Part shown: piece by piece, positions 52,935-62,282 of the stretch
Numbering within the stretch: position 1 is the first letter of the stretch
Layout: each line of letters begins with the position of its first letter
Source of the DNA: JAVBLY01 sp031553035
Lineage (GTDB): Bacteria > Bacillota > Clostridia > Peptostreptococcales > Anaerovoracaceae
Length of the DNA: 64,000 bases
Direction: 5' to 3'
NCBI GenBank assembly: GCA_031553035.1
Contig: JAVBLY010000008.1
Coordinates: 170,757-234,756 of the forward strand
The notes under the pieces: model-generated
Told to the model about the DNA's origin: nothing
Databases searched by the model: none
Seen by the model: the letters and a program-made list of their open reading frames with translations, nothing else
Translations under genes and position numbers: made by a program

Positions 52935-53535
52935 AAAGAAGGACATGAATGAAGATATTAAAGATGATATAAAGAAGGATGAACCGGTAGCAGATCAGGA
53001 GGCCGACGAAACAGACCAGAATGCTGCTGAAAAAGCGGCAGGCGAGGCGGAAGCCGAAGGCACTGAAGCGGGCGGTGAGCCCAAATCCGAGGAAGAAGAT
53101 GCTAAATCCAAGGAAGAAGAAAGTTTTGAGACCAAATATCTGAGGATGGCAGCGGATTTTCAGAACTTCAAGCGCAGAACCGATGAAGAAAAATCAAAGA
53201 TTTACGCAAATGCCAATGAAAAGTTTGCATCCGACCTTCTTGAAGTACTGGACAACTTTGAAAGAGCTATCGAACAGGACAGAAAAAACGAAGCAGACGC
53301 CCCTTTTCTTAAGGGAATGGAACTTATTTTAAAGCAGCTTCAGGACGTTCTCAGTAAGAATGGCATCGAAGAGATAGTATGCCTGGGAGAGGAATTTGAT
53401 CCAAACTTTCATCATGCAGTAGCAATGGAATGCTCGGACAAATACGGCAAAGGATGTGTAATGGATGTAATGCAGAAAGGCTATAAGATAAAGGACAGAG
53501 TGATAAGGCCGTCAATGGTCAGAGTCGCAGAATAA
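52927..53535 (+). CDS. grpE: Nucleotide exchange factor GrpE
   Basis: 202 residues. A long acidic, low-complexity N-terminus (~65 residues), a coiled-coil (YLRMAADFQNFKRRTDEEKSKIYANA) and the beta-domain end GYKIKDRVIRPSMVRVAE. Exchanges ADP for ATP on DnaK. Confidence 0.96.
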   Translation: MTKKKDMNEDIKDDIKKDEPVADQEADETDQNAAEKAAGEAEAEGTEAGGEPKSEEEDAKSKEEESFETKYLRMAADFQNFKRRTDEEKSKIYANANEKFASDLLEVLDNFERAIEQDRKNEADAPFLKGMELILKQLQDVLSKNGIEEIVCLGEEFDPNFHHAVAMECSDKYGKGCVMDVMQKGYKIKDRVIRPSMVRVAE

Positions 53536-53592
53536 ATCAGTTAATATCGGCTAGACCGATAAATATAAAAAATAAAAAGTAATTGCGACGGA

Positions 53593-53694
53593 TTTTTTGT
53601 AAAGAACAAGGCGCACGAAATGAGTGAATGAGGCGCGTATACAGACATACGTAACGAATGAACGAATGAGAGCAACAAAGTTATTTGCAAAAAA
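53593..53694. repeat. MITE-like imperfect inverted repeat between grpE and dnaK
   Basis: TTTTTTGTAAA (53593-53603) pairs, with one G-T, with TTTGCAAAAAA (53684-53694). In the centre CGTAT (53636-53640) pairs with ATACG (53647-53651). Repeated GAATGA-type words lie in each arm. No coding potential. Confidence 0.45.
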
Positions 53695-53721
53695 GACAAG
53701 CAAGAAAAGGAGAAAAAAATA

Positions 53722-55635
53722 ATGGGAAAAGTTATAGGAATAGACTTAGGAACAACAAACTCATGCGTATCAGTACTGGAAGGTGGGGAACCGGTCGTAA
53801 TACCAAATGCAGAAGGTAATAGAACCACACCGTCAGTAGTAGGATTCGCAAAGAACGGAGAAAGACTTGTAGGCGAAACAGCCAAAAGGCAGGCCATAAC
53901 AAATCCGGACAGAACCATCTCTTCAATAAAAAGAGAAATGGGAACAGACTACAAAATCGACATCGATGGAAAGACTTATACACCGCAGGACATATCAGCT
54001 ATGATCCTTGCTAAGCTCAAGACTGATGCTGAAGCGTATCTGGGTGAAACCGTAACAGAAGCAGTAATCACTGTTCCTGCATATTTTGCGGACAGTCAGA
54101 AGCAGGCTACAAAAGATGCCGGAAAGATCGCCGGTCTTGACGTCAAGAGAATCATCAACGAGCCTACTGCGGCCTCACTTGCATACGGGCTTGATAAGGA
54201 AGCAGAACATCATAAGATCATGGTTTATGACCTGGGCGGCGGAACATTCGACGTTTCAGTTCTTGAACTTGGAGACGGAGTATTTGAAGTACTTGCAACA
54301 AACGGTAATAACAAGCTGGGCGGAGACGACTTCGACGATGCTTTGATGAATTTTATCGCAGACAGTTTTGCAAAAGAGAACGGCATCGACCTTCGTAAAG
54401 ACAAGATGGCTCTTCAGAGACTTAAGGAAGCCGCAGAAAAAGCGAAGAAAGAACTTTCAAGTTCACAGACCACAAACATCAACCTGCCTTTCATAACAGT
54501 AGGCGACGACGGTCCTCTTCACATGAATATGGACGTATCGAGAGCTAAGTTCGACCAGCTTACAGGTTCGCTTGTAGAAAAGACCATCGAACCCATGAAA
54601 AAGGCAATAGCTGACGCAGGCATAACTAACAGCGATATCAGCAAAGTCATCCTGGTCGGCGGATCAACAAGAATCCCTGCAGTTCAGGATGCCGTCAAGA
54701 AAGTAACCGGTAAGGATCCGTTCAAGGGTATCAACCCTGACGAATGCGTAGCTCTTGGAGCAGCGATACAGGCCGGAGTACTGACAGGCGAAGTCAATGA
54801 CGTACTTCTTCTGGATGTAACACCGCTTTCACTTTCAATAGAAACACTGGGCGGAGTAGCAACAAGGCTCATCGAAAGAAATACGACAATACCGACAAAG
54901 AAAAGCCAGATTTTCTCAACAGCAGCAGATAACCAGACAGCAGTAGACATCCACGTAATGCAGGGCGAAAGAGAAATGGCAAGCGGCAACATAACACTTG
55001 GAAGATTCCAGCTCACAGGTATTCCGCCGGCACCCAGAGGCGTACCTCAGATCGAAGTAACATTTGATATAGATGCAAACGGCATCGTCAATGTTTACGC
55101 TAAGGACATGGGTACAGGCAAGGAACAGAGCATAACCATAACTTCATCAAACAAGCTTTCCGACGAGGAAGTTCAGAATAAGGTAAAAGAAGCTGAACAG
55201 TATGCCGAGGAAGATAAGCAGAAGAAGGAAGAAGTTGAGGTAAGGAATCAGGCCGAAACTCTGGTATTCGAAACAGAGAAGACCATGAAGGAAGTCGAAG
55301 CTCAGCTTTCAGAAGAAGAAAAAACCAAAATCAACACAGCAAAAGAAGATCTTCAGAAGGCTCTGGAAGGAACTGACACAGCAGATATCAAAGCGAAGAC
55401 TGAGACTCTGACAAATGAGTTCCACACTATAAGCTCAAAGATGTATCAGCAGCAGAATGCCCAGGCGGGAGCAGATCCCAATGCAGGAGAAACTCCGGGT
55501 GCCGACGGATTCGGAACAGGCGCTGAAAGTGCAAACACAGGTGGAGCGGCTAATGATGATAACGTAGTTGATGCAGATTATGAAGTTGTCGATGATGATG
55601 CAGAAACAGATGAGAACAAAGACGAGAATAAATAA
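53722..55635 (+). CDS. dnaK: Chaperone DnaK (Hsp70)
   Basis: 637 residues. ATPase motifs GIDLGTTNSCV, DLGGGTFDVSVLELGDG and VGGSTRIPAVQ; substrate domain DVTPLSLSIETLGG. The acidic C-terminal tail ends DADYEVVDDDAETDENKDENK after a glycine-rich linker. AAGGAG precedes the ATG. Confidence 0.98.
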   Translation: MGKVIGIDLGTTNSCVSVLEGGEPVVIPNAEGNRTTPSVVGFAKNGERLVGETAKRQAITNPDRTISSIKREMGTDYKIDIDGKTYTPQDISAMILAKLKTDAEAYLGETVTEAVITVPAYFADSQKQATKDAGKIAGLDVKRIINEPTAASLAYGLDKEAEHHKIMVYDLGGGTFDVSVLELGDGVFEVLATNGNNKLGGDDFDDALMNFIADSFAKENGIDLRKDKMALQRLKEAAEKAKKELSSSQTTNINLPFITVGDDGPLHMNMDVSRAKFDQLTGSLVEKTIEPMKKAIADAGITNSDISKVILVGGSTRIPAVQDAVKKVTGKDPFKGINPDECVALGAAIQAGVLTGEVNDVLLLDVTPLSLSIETLGGVATRLIERNTTIPTKKSQIFSTAADNQTAVDIHVMQGEREMASGNITLGRFQLTGIPPAPRGVPQIEVTFDIDANGIVNVYAKDMGTGKEQSITITSSNKLSDEEVQNKVKEAEQYAEEDKQKKEEVEVRNQAETLVFETEKTMKEVEAQLSEEEKTKINTAKEDLQKALEGTDTADIKAKTETLTNEFHTISSKMYQQQNAQAGADPNAGETPGADGFGTGAESANTGGAANDDNVVDADYEVVDDDAETDENKDENK

Positions 55636-55705
55636 TAAGGAGTAACTATAATAAAATACGACTATTTTCACAAAATCGGAGATTTTGGAAAATAAAGCAT
55701 AAGGT

Positions 55706-55736
55706 CTGCTAACTAATCACTCTGTGATTAGAGCAG
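55706..55736 (+). promoter_or_regulatory. Strong hairpin between dnaK and dnaJ
   Basis: CTGCT-AA-CTAATCAC (55706-55720) pairs with GTGATTAG-AGCAG (55724-55736) around a three-base loop: 13 base pairs with a two-base bulge. No T-run follows, so it is a processing, stability or attenuation element rather than a terminator. Confidence 0.6.
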
Positions 55737-55759
55737 CACCATTAAAGGAAAAAACATAA

Positions 55760-56938
55760 ATGGCAGAAAAACGTGATTTTTATGAGGTCCTTGGATTAAA
55801 GAAAGGGGCCTCACCAGAAGAGATCAAAAAGGCATTCAGAAAAAAAGCGATGGAATATCACCCGGATAAAAATCCGGGTGATAAAGTCGCTGAGGACAAA
55901 TTCAAAGAAGTCAACGAGGCTTACGAGATCCTATCCAACAAAGACAAGAAGGACAAGTATGATCGTTTCGGTCATGCCGGAGTGGATCCCAACGCCGGGT
56001 TTGGCGGCGGAGGAGGCTTCGGCGGTTTCGGAGGATTTGGCGGCGGCGGCAGCGCTTCAGGCGGCGGATTCGAAGACATTTTCGGCGATATATTCGGCGG
56101 AATGTTCGGCGGCGGTGGCGGTCAGAGCCAGAGAAGAAGAAATGCTCCAAGAAAGGGACAGGATCTTCAGAAGGCAATAAGGATCACTTTCGAGGAAGCT
56201 GCTTTCGGCACCAAGAAAAAGGTAACAATAAATAGAAATGTGACCTGTCCCGACTGTAAAGGAACAGGTGCAGAGAAGGGTACCGACAAAAAGACATGCC
56301 CTGACTGTAACGGAACCGGTCAGGTCCAGACACAGCAAAAGACACCGTTTGGTACTTTTACCAATGTGGGCACTTGTCCCAGATGTAAGGGGACCGGCGA
56401 GATCATAGAACACCCATGCAAGAAGTGCGGCGGATCAGGTCAAATCAGGAAGAATGTCACAATAAATGTGGATATACCTGCAGGAGTGGATAATGATTCA
56501 ATAATATCTCTTCGGGGACAGGGCGAGCCTGGAACAAACGGAGGCCCTCCCGGCGATCTGTATGTAATAATTTCCGTTACTCCTCACAAACTGTTTGTAA
56601 GGCAAGGCTACGATCTTCGTATCGAGATACCCATTACCTTTACACAGGCTTCCCTGGGAGACGACATCGTGGTGCCGACCCTCAAAGAAAAAGTGAGCTA
56701 CAAAGTCCCGGCAGGAACTCAGCCTAACACAGTTTTCAGGCTGAAGGGAAAGGGTATCAAATCCACCAGAGGCAACAAGGTAGGCGATCTTTATGTCAAA
56801 GTCATACTTGAAATCCCGACCAAGCTTAACGGCGATCAGAAAAAGCTGATCAAAGAAGTTGGTCTCAAGATCAATCAGGATTCCTACGCTAAGAAAAAGG
56901 GCTTTACAGAAACTCTTAAAGAAATGTTCAAAGGCTGA
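55760..56938 (+). CDS. dnaJ: Chaperone DnaJ (Hsp40, class A)
   Basis: 392 residues. J domain with HPD in YHPDKNPG, a long glycine/phenylalanine region (~residues 75-125), four CxxCxGxG repeats (CPDCKGTG, CPDCNGTG, CPRCKGTG, CKKCGGSG) binding two zincs, and the C-terminal substrate domains. Stimulates DnaK ATPase. Confidence 0.98.
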   Translation: MAEKRDFYEVLGLKKGASPEEIKKAFRKKAMEYHPDKNPGDKVAEDKFKEVNEAYEILSNKDKKDKYDRFGHAGVDPNAGFGGGGGFGGFGGFGGGGSASGGGFEDIFGDIFGGMFGGGGGQSQRRRNAPRKGQDLQKAIRITFEEAAFGTKKKVTINRNVTCPDCKGTGAEKGTDKKTCPDCNGTGQVQTQQKTPFGTFTNVGTCPRCKGTGEIIEHPCKKCGGSGQIRKNVTINVDIPAGVDNDSIISLRGQGEPGTNGGPPGDLYVIISVTPHKLFVRQGYDLRIEIPITFTQASLGDDIVVPTLKEKVSYKVPAGTQPNTVFRLKGKGIKSTRGNKVGDLYVKVILEIPTKLNGDQKKLIKEVGLKINQDSYAKKKGFTETLKEMFKG

Positions 56939-56964
56939 TAACATTTAAATAAAAGACTAACGAT

Positions 56965-56995
56965 TATCCCGATATTATATCGGGATAGTTTTTTT
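56965..56995 (+). terminator. Terminator of the hrcA-grpE-dnaK-dnaJ operon
   Basis: TATCCCGATA pairs with TATCGGGATA with a very short loop, followed by GTTTTTTT. Confidence 0.88.
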
Positions 56996-57078
56996 GTCAC
57001 TGTACTTTCGGGTTGGTCACTTTACTTTTAATTGGCTACTTGCTTTTGATTCTTCCGATCCACTTATGGGGATAAGTG
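56996..57078. repeat. About 20-base-spaced repeats and a hairpin upstream of the AGCS gene
   Basis: GTCACTGTACTTT (56996-57008), GTCACTTTACTTT (57016-57028) and a weaker GCTACTTGCTTT (57035-57046) recur about every 20 bases. CACTTAT-GGGG-ATAAGTG (57061-57078) is a perfect hairpin. Serial ~20-base repeats resemble the ends of IS21-family elements, but no transposase is present. Confidence 0.4.
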
Positions 57079-57151
57079 ACTTGATGCAAATAAAACAGTC
57101 CAATTTTGTGCCAAAAAAGCCATAGGAAATTTGTAAATGACAAACAAATTC

Positions 57152-57181
57152 TTGATAATATTCTAACAATCAGTATATAAT
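57152..57181 (+). promoter_or_regulatory. Promoter of the AGCS symporter gene
   Basis: TTGATA (57152-57157), 18-base spacer, TATAAT (57176-57181). It overlaps the first in-frame ATG (57180), ruling that start out. Confidence 0.7.
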
Positions 57182-57206
57182 GGGCATGTTATTTTATTAT
57201 TTTGAA

Positions 57207-57245
57207 AAGGAGGGCCTGGAACTAAGTTCCAGCGAAAACAACATG
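57207..57245 (+). promoter_or_regulatory. Hairpin between the ribosome binding site and start codon of the AGCS gene
   Basis: AAGGAGG ends at 57213 but the ATG is at 57243. Between them CTGGAAC (57216-57222) pairs with GTTCCAG (57226-57232). Folding the hairpin reduces a 29-base gap to about 12. Confidence 0.55.
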
Positions 57246-58667
57246 GATTATTTAATGGATTTTTTCGACTTCATCAATAAGTACCTTTGGGGCATTCCCA
57301 TGGTGGTTGTTCTTTTCGGAACACACATCTACATGACCATCAGAACAAAATTTATACAGAGGAAGGTATTCACAGGAATCAAACTATCTGTATCTCACGA
57401 TGAAGGAAGTGACGGGGACGTATCTCATTTTGCAGCTCTCACAACTGCTCTGGCTTCAACAGTGGGAACCGGTAACATCGTCGGTGTAGGTACAGCTATC
57501 GCTCTGGGCGGTCCCGGAGCAGTCCTGTGGATGTGGCTGACCGGTGTGTTCGGTATGGCTACAAAGTATGCGGAATCTCTGATAGCGGTCAAATACAGAG
57601 TGAAAACTGATAAAGGTGAAATGCTGGGCGGAGCCATGTATGCACTTGAAAGAGGCCTTGGCATAAGGTGGCTGGGCCTGGTTTTTGCAGTCCTTACTGT
57701 TCTGGCATCTTTCGGGATAGGGTGTACCGTGCAGGCAAATGCAACTGCAACAGTTATTAGCAGCGCAACAGATATACCGGAATGGGTCCTCGGGATCGCT
57801 CTGGTTATTCTACTCGGTCTGGTCATAATAGGCGGGCTTCAGACAATCGCAAAGGTCTGCACCAAGCTGATACCGTTTATGTCAGTCGTATATGTTATAG
57901 GATGTCTGATAATACTTGTGATCAATGCAGAATATATAATACCTGCTGTCAAAATCATATGTGTAAGTGCTTTCAGCCCCAGAGCGGCAGGAGGCGGTTT
58001 TGTTGCCGCAACTGTAATGGCAGCCATAAGATACGGATGCGCCAGAGGTCTTTTTTCAAACGAATCCGGTATGGGGTCAGCTCCTCTTGTAGCAGCTGCT
58101 GCCCAGACCAAAAATCCTGTCAGACAGGCATTGGTATCAATGACAGGTACTTTCTGGGATACAGTTGTAATTTGCCTTATAACAGGGCTCACTTTGGTCA
58201 GTACCATAATAGCTCACCCCGAAGTCGGCGAAGCAGCCCAGGACAACGGCGGAACACTGACAACACTTGCATTTGAACAGATCGGCACATTCGGTCCCAT
58301 ACTGCTTTCATTTGGTATGATCACGTTCGCATTTTCAACGATGCTGGGCTGGTCATACTACGGTGACAGATGTATGGAATATCTCTTCGGACCAAAGTCG
58401 GTAATGCCTTATAGAATAGTATACTCACTTCTGGCGTACGTGGGCGCAACGGTTTCTCTCGATCTTGTATGGGGAATGGCCGACACTACGAATGCTCTTA
58501 TGGTTATCCCGAATGTCATAGCAATGTGGATGCTTTCAAGTGTAATAGCGAAGGACACCAAGTTCTATTTAAAGGGAGACAATCTGGATAAGCTTGATGA
58601 TGAACCTGTGCCGTACAGGAGAGATATAGAGAATAAGATCAGAGGCAAGCATCATCACGAAGGATAA
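57243..58667 (+). CDS. Sodium:amino acid (alanine/glycine) symporter, AGCS family
   Basis: 474 residues from ATG 57243, with about ten or eleven membrane helices. Family signature VGTGNIVGVGTAIALGGPGAVLWMWLTGVFGMATKYAE, plus FSNESGMGSAPLVAAAAQT. Imports alanine or glycine with sodium; specificity is not certain. The first ATG (57180) lies in the -10 box. Confidence 0.92.
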   Translation: MDYLMDFFDFINKYLWGIPMVVVLFGTHIYMTIRTKFIQRKVFTGIKLSVSHDEGSDGDVSHFAALTTALASTVGTGNIVGVGTAIALGGPGAVLWMWLTGVFGMATKYAESLIAVKYRVKTDKGEMLGGAMYALERGLGIRWLGLVFAVLTVLASFGIGCTVQANATATVISSATDIPEWVLGIALVILLGLVIIGGLQTIAKVCTKLIPFMSVVYVIGCLIILVINAEYIIPAVKIICVSAFSPRAAGGGFVAATVMAAIRYGCARGLFSNESGMGSAPLVAAAAQTKNPVRQALVSMTGTFWDTVVICLITGLTLVSTIIAHPEVGEAAQDNGGTLTTLAFEQIGTFGPILLSFGMITFAFSTMLGWSYYGDRCMEYLFGPKSVMPYRIVYSLLAYVGATVSLDLVWGMADTTNALMVIPNVIAMWMLSSVIAKDTKFYLKGDNLDKLDDEPVPYRRDIENKIRGKHHHEG

Positions 58668-58668
58668 A

Positions 58669-59478
58669 TCATAGGTCGATTTTTCTCTGAATCAACTGCC
58701 GGTCATGAAATGTTGCGACATATTTATGGCCGGTTTTTAGTATCATCTGCTCTGCACGATCCAGCATAAATCCTACATCTTTGGTAAAATGAGCATCCGA
58801 GCCCGTTGTTATGATCTCACCGCCCAGATCGACGTATAGCTGGATGAAGTCCTGTGGCGGGGTCGTCCGGTCTCCAAGGCCATATCTGAAGCTTGATGTA
58901 TTGATCTCGATCCCTTTGCCTTTTTCAACAAGGAGCTCAAGGATCGCTTCCACGTAGTCCATATAATGTTTTTTGTGCTGTATTTCCTCTACATATCTGT
59001 CGATGACATTCATGTGCCCCAGAACATCGTAATCGTCAAATTCACTCAGACATTTATACATATATTCATAATAATCGGTAGTCGCAAGCTTACTGTCCCG
59101 GTTTCGGTGATATTCCTTCTGGTCCAGGGTTGCGCCGCAGGCAGAGTGGAAGGAGCCGATAATGAAGTCGTAAGGGTAGGCTGAAGCGGCATCTTTACAC
59201 TTTTCTATAGTCGATCCGTGCTGGATCCCGATTTCTATGCCTTTGATGAGCTTGATTTTATCTTTGTAAAGGTCAGCAAGCCGCTCCATTTCTGCGTGAT
59301 ACGGAGGAAGATCCAGACTGAAAGGCATTGTGTCGTCCGGGTAGTCGGGATCGTAGTGATCTGTGATGGCAAACTCGGTTATGTTTTTTGTAATCGCGGC
59401 GTTTACCATGTCCTCCATAGGCGAATCCGAATCGTCGGAAAAACTCGAATGTGAATGATAGTCGTATATTTGTGTCAT
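58669..59478 (-). CDS. PHP-domain histidinol-phosphatase-type phosphoesterase
   Basis: 269 residues. PHP motifs: DYHSHSSFSDDS at the N-terminus, ITDHYDPDYPD, GIEIGIQHG, HMNVIDRY and TGSDAHFTKDVG. Resembles HisK/HisJ histidinol phosphatase. No his genes are near, so the assignment to histidine synthesis is tentative. ATG 59478 follows AAAGGA; the longer frame upstream has no site. Confidence 0.83.
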   Translation of the reverse strand: MTQIYDYHSHSSFSDDSDSPMEDMVNAAITKNITEFAITDHYDPDYPDDTMPFSLDLPPYHAEMERLADLYKDKIKLIKGIEIGIQHGSTIEKCKDAASAYPYDFIIGSFHSACGATLDQKEYHRNRDSKLATTDYYEYMYKCLSEFDDYDVLGHMNVIDRYVEEIQHKKHYMDYVEAILELLVEKGKGIEINTSSFRYGLGDRTTPPQDFIQLYVDLGGEIITTGSDAHFTKDVGFMLDRAEQMILKTGHKYVATFHDRQLIQRKIDL

Positions 59479-59506
59479 TTGTGTCCTTTCCATATCAGCT
59501 AGATTC

Positions 59507-59534
59507 TTGCAGTTACATATGGTAGAATTATAAC
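59507..59534 (+). promoter_or_regulatory. Candidate promoter of polA-coaE
   Basis: TTGCAG (59507-59512), 16-base spacer, TATAAC (59529-59534), 26 bases ahead of the ATG. Confidence 0.45.
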
Positions 59535-59559
59535 ATATTTTTGAAAGCAGGAATACATC

Positions 59560-62274
59560 ATGACAGACAAGAAAAATCTTATAATCATAGACGGGAACAG
59601 CCTGATAAACAGGGCATATTACGCTATACAGAGACCGATGATGACTAAGGACGGGACCTACACCCAGGGAATCTATGGTTTTCTGACCATGCTTAACAAA
59701 ATCCTCACAGACCACAAGGCTGATTACATCGCAGTTGCCTGGGACCGCAAGGCGCCAACATTCAGGCACGAAGAATACAAGGAGTATAAGGCGGGCAGAA
59801 AAAAAATGCCCATGGAGCTTGCCATGCAGCTTCCCATAATGAAGGATGTCCTTAGCGCCATGAACATCAAGATGCTTGAAATCGATGGATTCGAAGCGGA
59901 TGATATAATTGGAACAGTGGCAAAGGAAGCAGAGTCAAAAAGCATCGAAACCCTGATAATCACGGGGGACAAGGACGAACTACAACTTGCAAGCAAAGAC
60001 ATCAAAGTTCTGATCACAAAGAAGGGCATATCCGAATTCGAGATCTACGACGACGATGCCATGATGGAAAAGTATGGATTTTCGCCAACGCAATTCATTG
60101 ACTATAAAGGTCTTATGGGTGACCAGTCCGACAATATACCCGGCCTTCCCGGAGTTGGAGAAAAAACAGCGGACAAGCTGATAAAGCAGTTCGGTTCAGT
60201 CGAGAACATGCTTGAAAACGCGGACCAGATAGAAAATGCCAAACTGAGAGCCAAAGTCGAAGAAAACGCCCAACTTGCTGTCATGAGCAAGAGACTTGCG
60301 ACTATACATACGGAAGTTCCTATCGACCTTGATTTCGATGAATACAAATACGAAGCTCCGGATTACAAGAGGCTTATGGAGCTTTATTCAAAGCTTGAGT
60401 TCAACAGTTTTCTTAAGAAACTCAATGTTGAAAGTGATATTGAACTTGAGGAACCGTTATCTTCCAAGAGGCCGGAGCCGAAGGATATTCCGAAGAATCT
60501 GATTTCAGAAAGTTCGGAGCTGGTAGATGCCTTTAAGGGGATAAAAGAAGAAGACGATATATATCTAAAGATATTCAGTGACAACAGTCATGTGAATTAT
60601 CCTGAGATCTACGGTATTTCAATGCTTCACGAGGATTCTTATCACTATATCCACGGAAGTGACCATGAAACCATAAATGAATTCGCACAAAAAATCCACG
60701 ATCTTAAGCTCCTGCTAAAAGGGCACGAGCTCCAGAAAAGCCTTTACGCTTTAAACGCAACATTCAAACGCAGCCATAAGGAATTTTACGACATATTCGA
60801 TCCTGTTATCGCTTTTGACAGCAGCATAAGCCAGTATCTGCTCGACCCCACCAGAAACAATTATTCACTCAAAACCATGGTAATGGAATATTTCGGCGAG
60901 GATTTTCTTGAAGAAAAGGACTTCGAAAAGCAGAACAGCCAGATGGATATGCTGACAGACAACACCCGGGTATATTCGGATTACGGCTACGAGTGGTGCC
61001 TTGCCGTCAAGCATCTTGAACCGGTACTTGATGAAAAGATAACCGAACTCAAACTTGATAAAGTCCTATGCGAGGTGGAACTTCCTCTTGTAAAGCCCCT
61101 TGTAGACATGGAAGTCTGGGGTTTCCGGCTTGAGAAGGAAACATTGCTTGAAGTCGGCAAAGGGATAAGTGAACGGATAGACATTCTAACACGGGAAATA
61201 TATGAGATCTCAGGTGAAGAATTCAATATCAATTCGCCTGCCCAGCTGGGAGTTGTCCTGTTTGAAAAAATGGGACTTCCGCCGTCAAAGAAGACGAAGA
61301 CCGGCTATTCCACCAGTGCGGACGTACTTGAGAAGCTAAAAGAAGACAGTCCGATAATCGAAAAGATCCTGGAATACAGGACAGTCACAAAGCTTAAGGG
61401 GACATATATAGACGGACTCATTCCACTGATCCACGAAGACGGGAAGATACATGCACATTTTCAGCAGACGGTTACAGCAACCGGAAGGATAAGCTGCACT
61501 GAACCGAATCTCCAGAATATACCTATAAGGCAGGAGCTTGGAAGGAGCATAAGAAAGGCATTTGTGCCGGAGACCGATGACTATGTGCTTACAGGCGCCG
61601 ATTATTCCCAGATAGAACTTAGAATACTTGCCGATCTTTCGGGAGATGAATCACTTATAAAAGACTTCAATGACGGAGCTGATATTCACAGAAGAACGGC
61701 TTCCCGTGTTTTCAATGTACCGGAAGATGAAGTGACGGATCTTCAGCGAAGCCGTGCCAAGGCAGTGAACTTCGGTATAATCTACGGCCAGAGTGGTTTC
61801 GGTCTTTCGGAAGGTCTGGGGATCACAATGAAAGATGCGAGAAAATACATCGACGACTACTTCGAAAAACACCCGGCGGTAAAGCAGTATCTGGATCTTT
61901 CGGTCGCCGAGGGCAAGGCCAACGGATATGTGACAACTGTCATGGGCAGAAGAAGAGACATTCCTGAGATAAACGCTTCTAATTTTATGGTGCGTCAGGC
62001 AGGGGAGAGGCTTGCAATGAACAGTCCCATACAGGGAAGTGCAGCGGATATTATGAAGCTGGCCATGATCAACGTATACGAGAGACTGAGAAAAGAAGGA
62101 TTTACTTCCAGAGTGATCCTGCAGGTCCACGACGAACTGATAATCGAGACACTTAAGAGCGAGCTTGAGGAAGTGAAAGTCCTGCTTAAAGAAGAAATGG
62201 AAAAAGCATACAAACTCAATGTCCCCGTCACTGCAGAAGTGAGCACGGGCGGCAACTGGTTCGATTTGAAATAG
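59560..62274 (+). CDS. polA: DNA polymerase I
   Basis: 904 residues. 5'-3' exonuclease domain to about 290 (IIDGNSLINRAYYA, DGFEADDIIGT, DYKGLMGDQSDNIPGLPGVGEKTA). The middle 3'-5' exonuclease domain is present but lacks the DxE metal motif (it reads YLKIFSDNS where the motif should be), so proofreading is probably lost, as in other Firmicutes. The polymerase domain has GADYSQIELRILADLSGD, RSRAKAVNFGIIYG and VHDELI. Confidence 0.98.
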   Translation: MTDKKNLIIIDGNSLINRAYYAIQRPMMTKDGTYTQGIYGFLTMLNKILTDHKADYIAVAWDRKAPTFRHEEYKEYKAGRKKMPMELAMQLPIMKDVLSAMNIKMLEIDGFEADDIIGTVAKEAESKSIETLIITGDKDELQLASKDIKVLITKKGISEFEIYDDDAMMEKYGFSPTQFIDYKGLMGDQSDNIPGLPGVGEKTADKLIKQFGSVENMLENADQIENAKLRAKVEENAQLAVMSKRLATIHTEVPIDLDFDEYKYEAPDYKRLMELYSKLEFNSFLKKLNVESDIELEEPLSSKRPEPKDIPKNLISESSELVDAFKGIKEEDDIYLKIFSDNSHVNYPEIYGISMLHEDSYHYIHGSDHETINEFAQKIHDLKLLLKGHELQKSLYALNATFKRSHKEFYDIFDPVIAFDSSISQYLLDPTRNNYSLKTMVMEYFGEDFLEEKDFEKQNSQMDMLTDNTRVYSDYGYEWCLAVKHLEPVLDEKITELKLDKVLCEVELPLVKPLVDMEVWGFRLEKETLLEVGKGISERIDILTREIYEISGEEFNINSPAQLGVVLFEKMGLPPSKKTKTGYSTSADVLEKLKEDSPIIEKILEYRTVTKLKGTYIDGLIPLIHEDGKIHAHFQQTVTATGRISCTEPNLQNIPIRQELGRSIRKAFVPETDDYVLTGADYSQIELRILADLSGDESLIKDFNDGADIHRRTASRVFNVPEDEVTDLQRSRAKAVNFGIIYGQSGFGLSEGLGITMKDARKYIDDYFEKHPAVKQYLDLSVAEGKANGYVTTVMGRRRDIPEINASNFMVRQAGERLAMNSPIQGSAADIMKLAMINVYERLRKEGFTSRVILQVHDELIIETLKSELEEVKVLLKEEMEKAYKLNVPVTAEVSTGGNWFDLK

Positions 62275-62282
62275 GTGGGACT

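Noticed and set aside
57180..57242. Upstream start of the AGCS symporter at 57180
   Set aside because: This ATG lies in the -10 box of the promoter and has no ribosome binding site.
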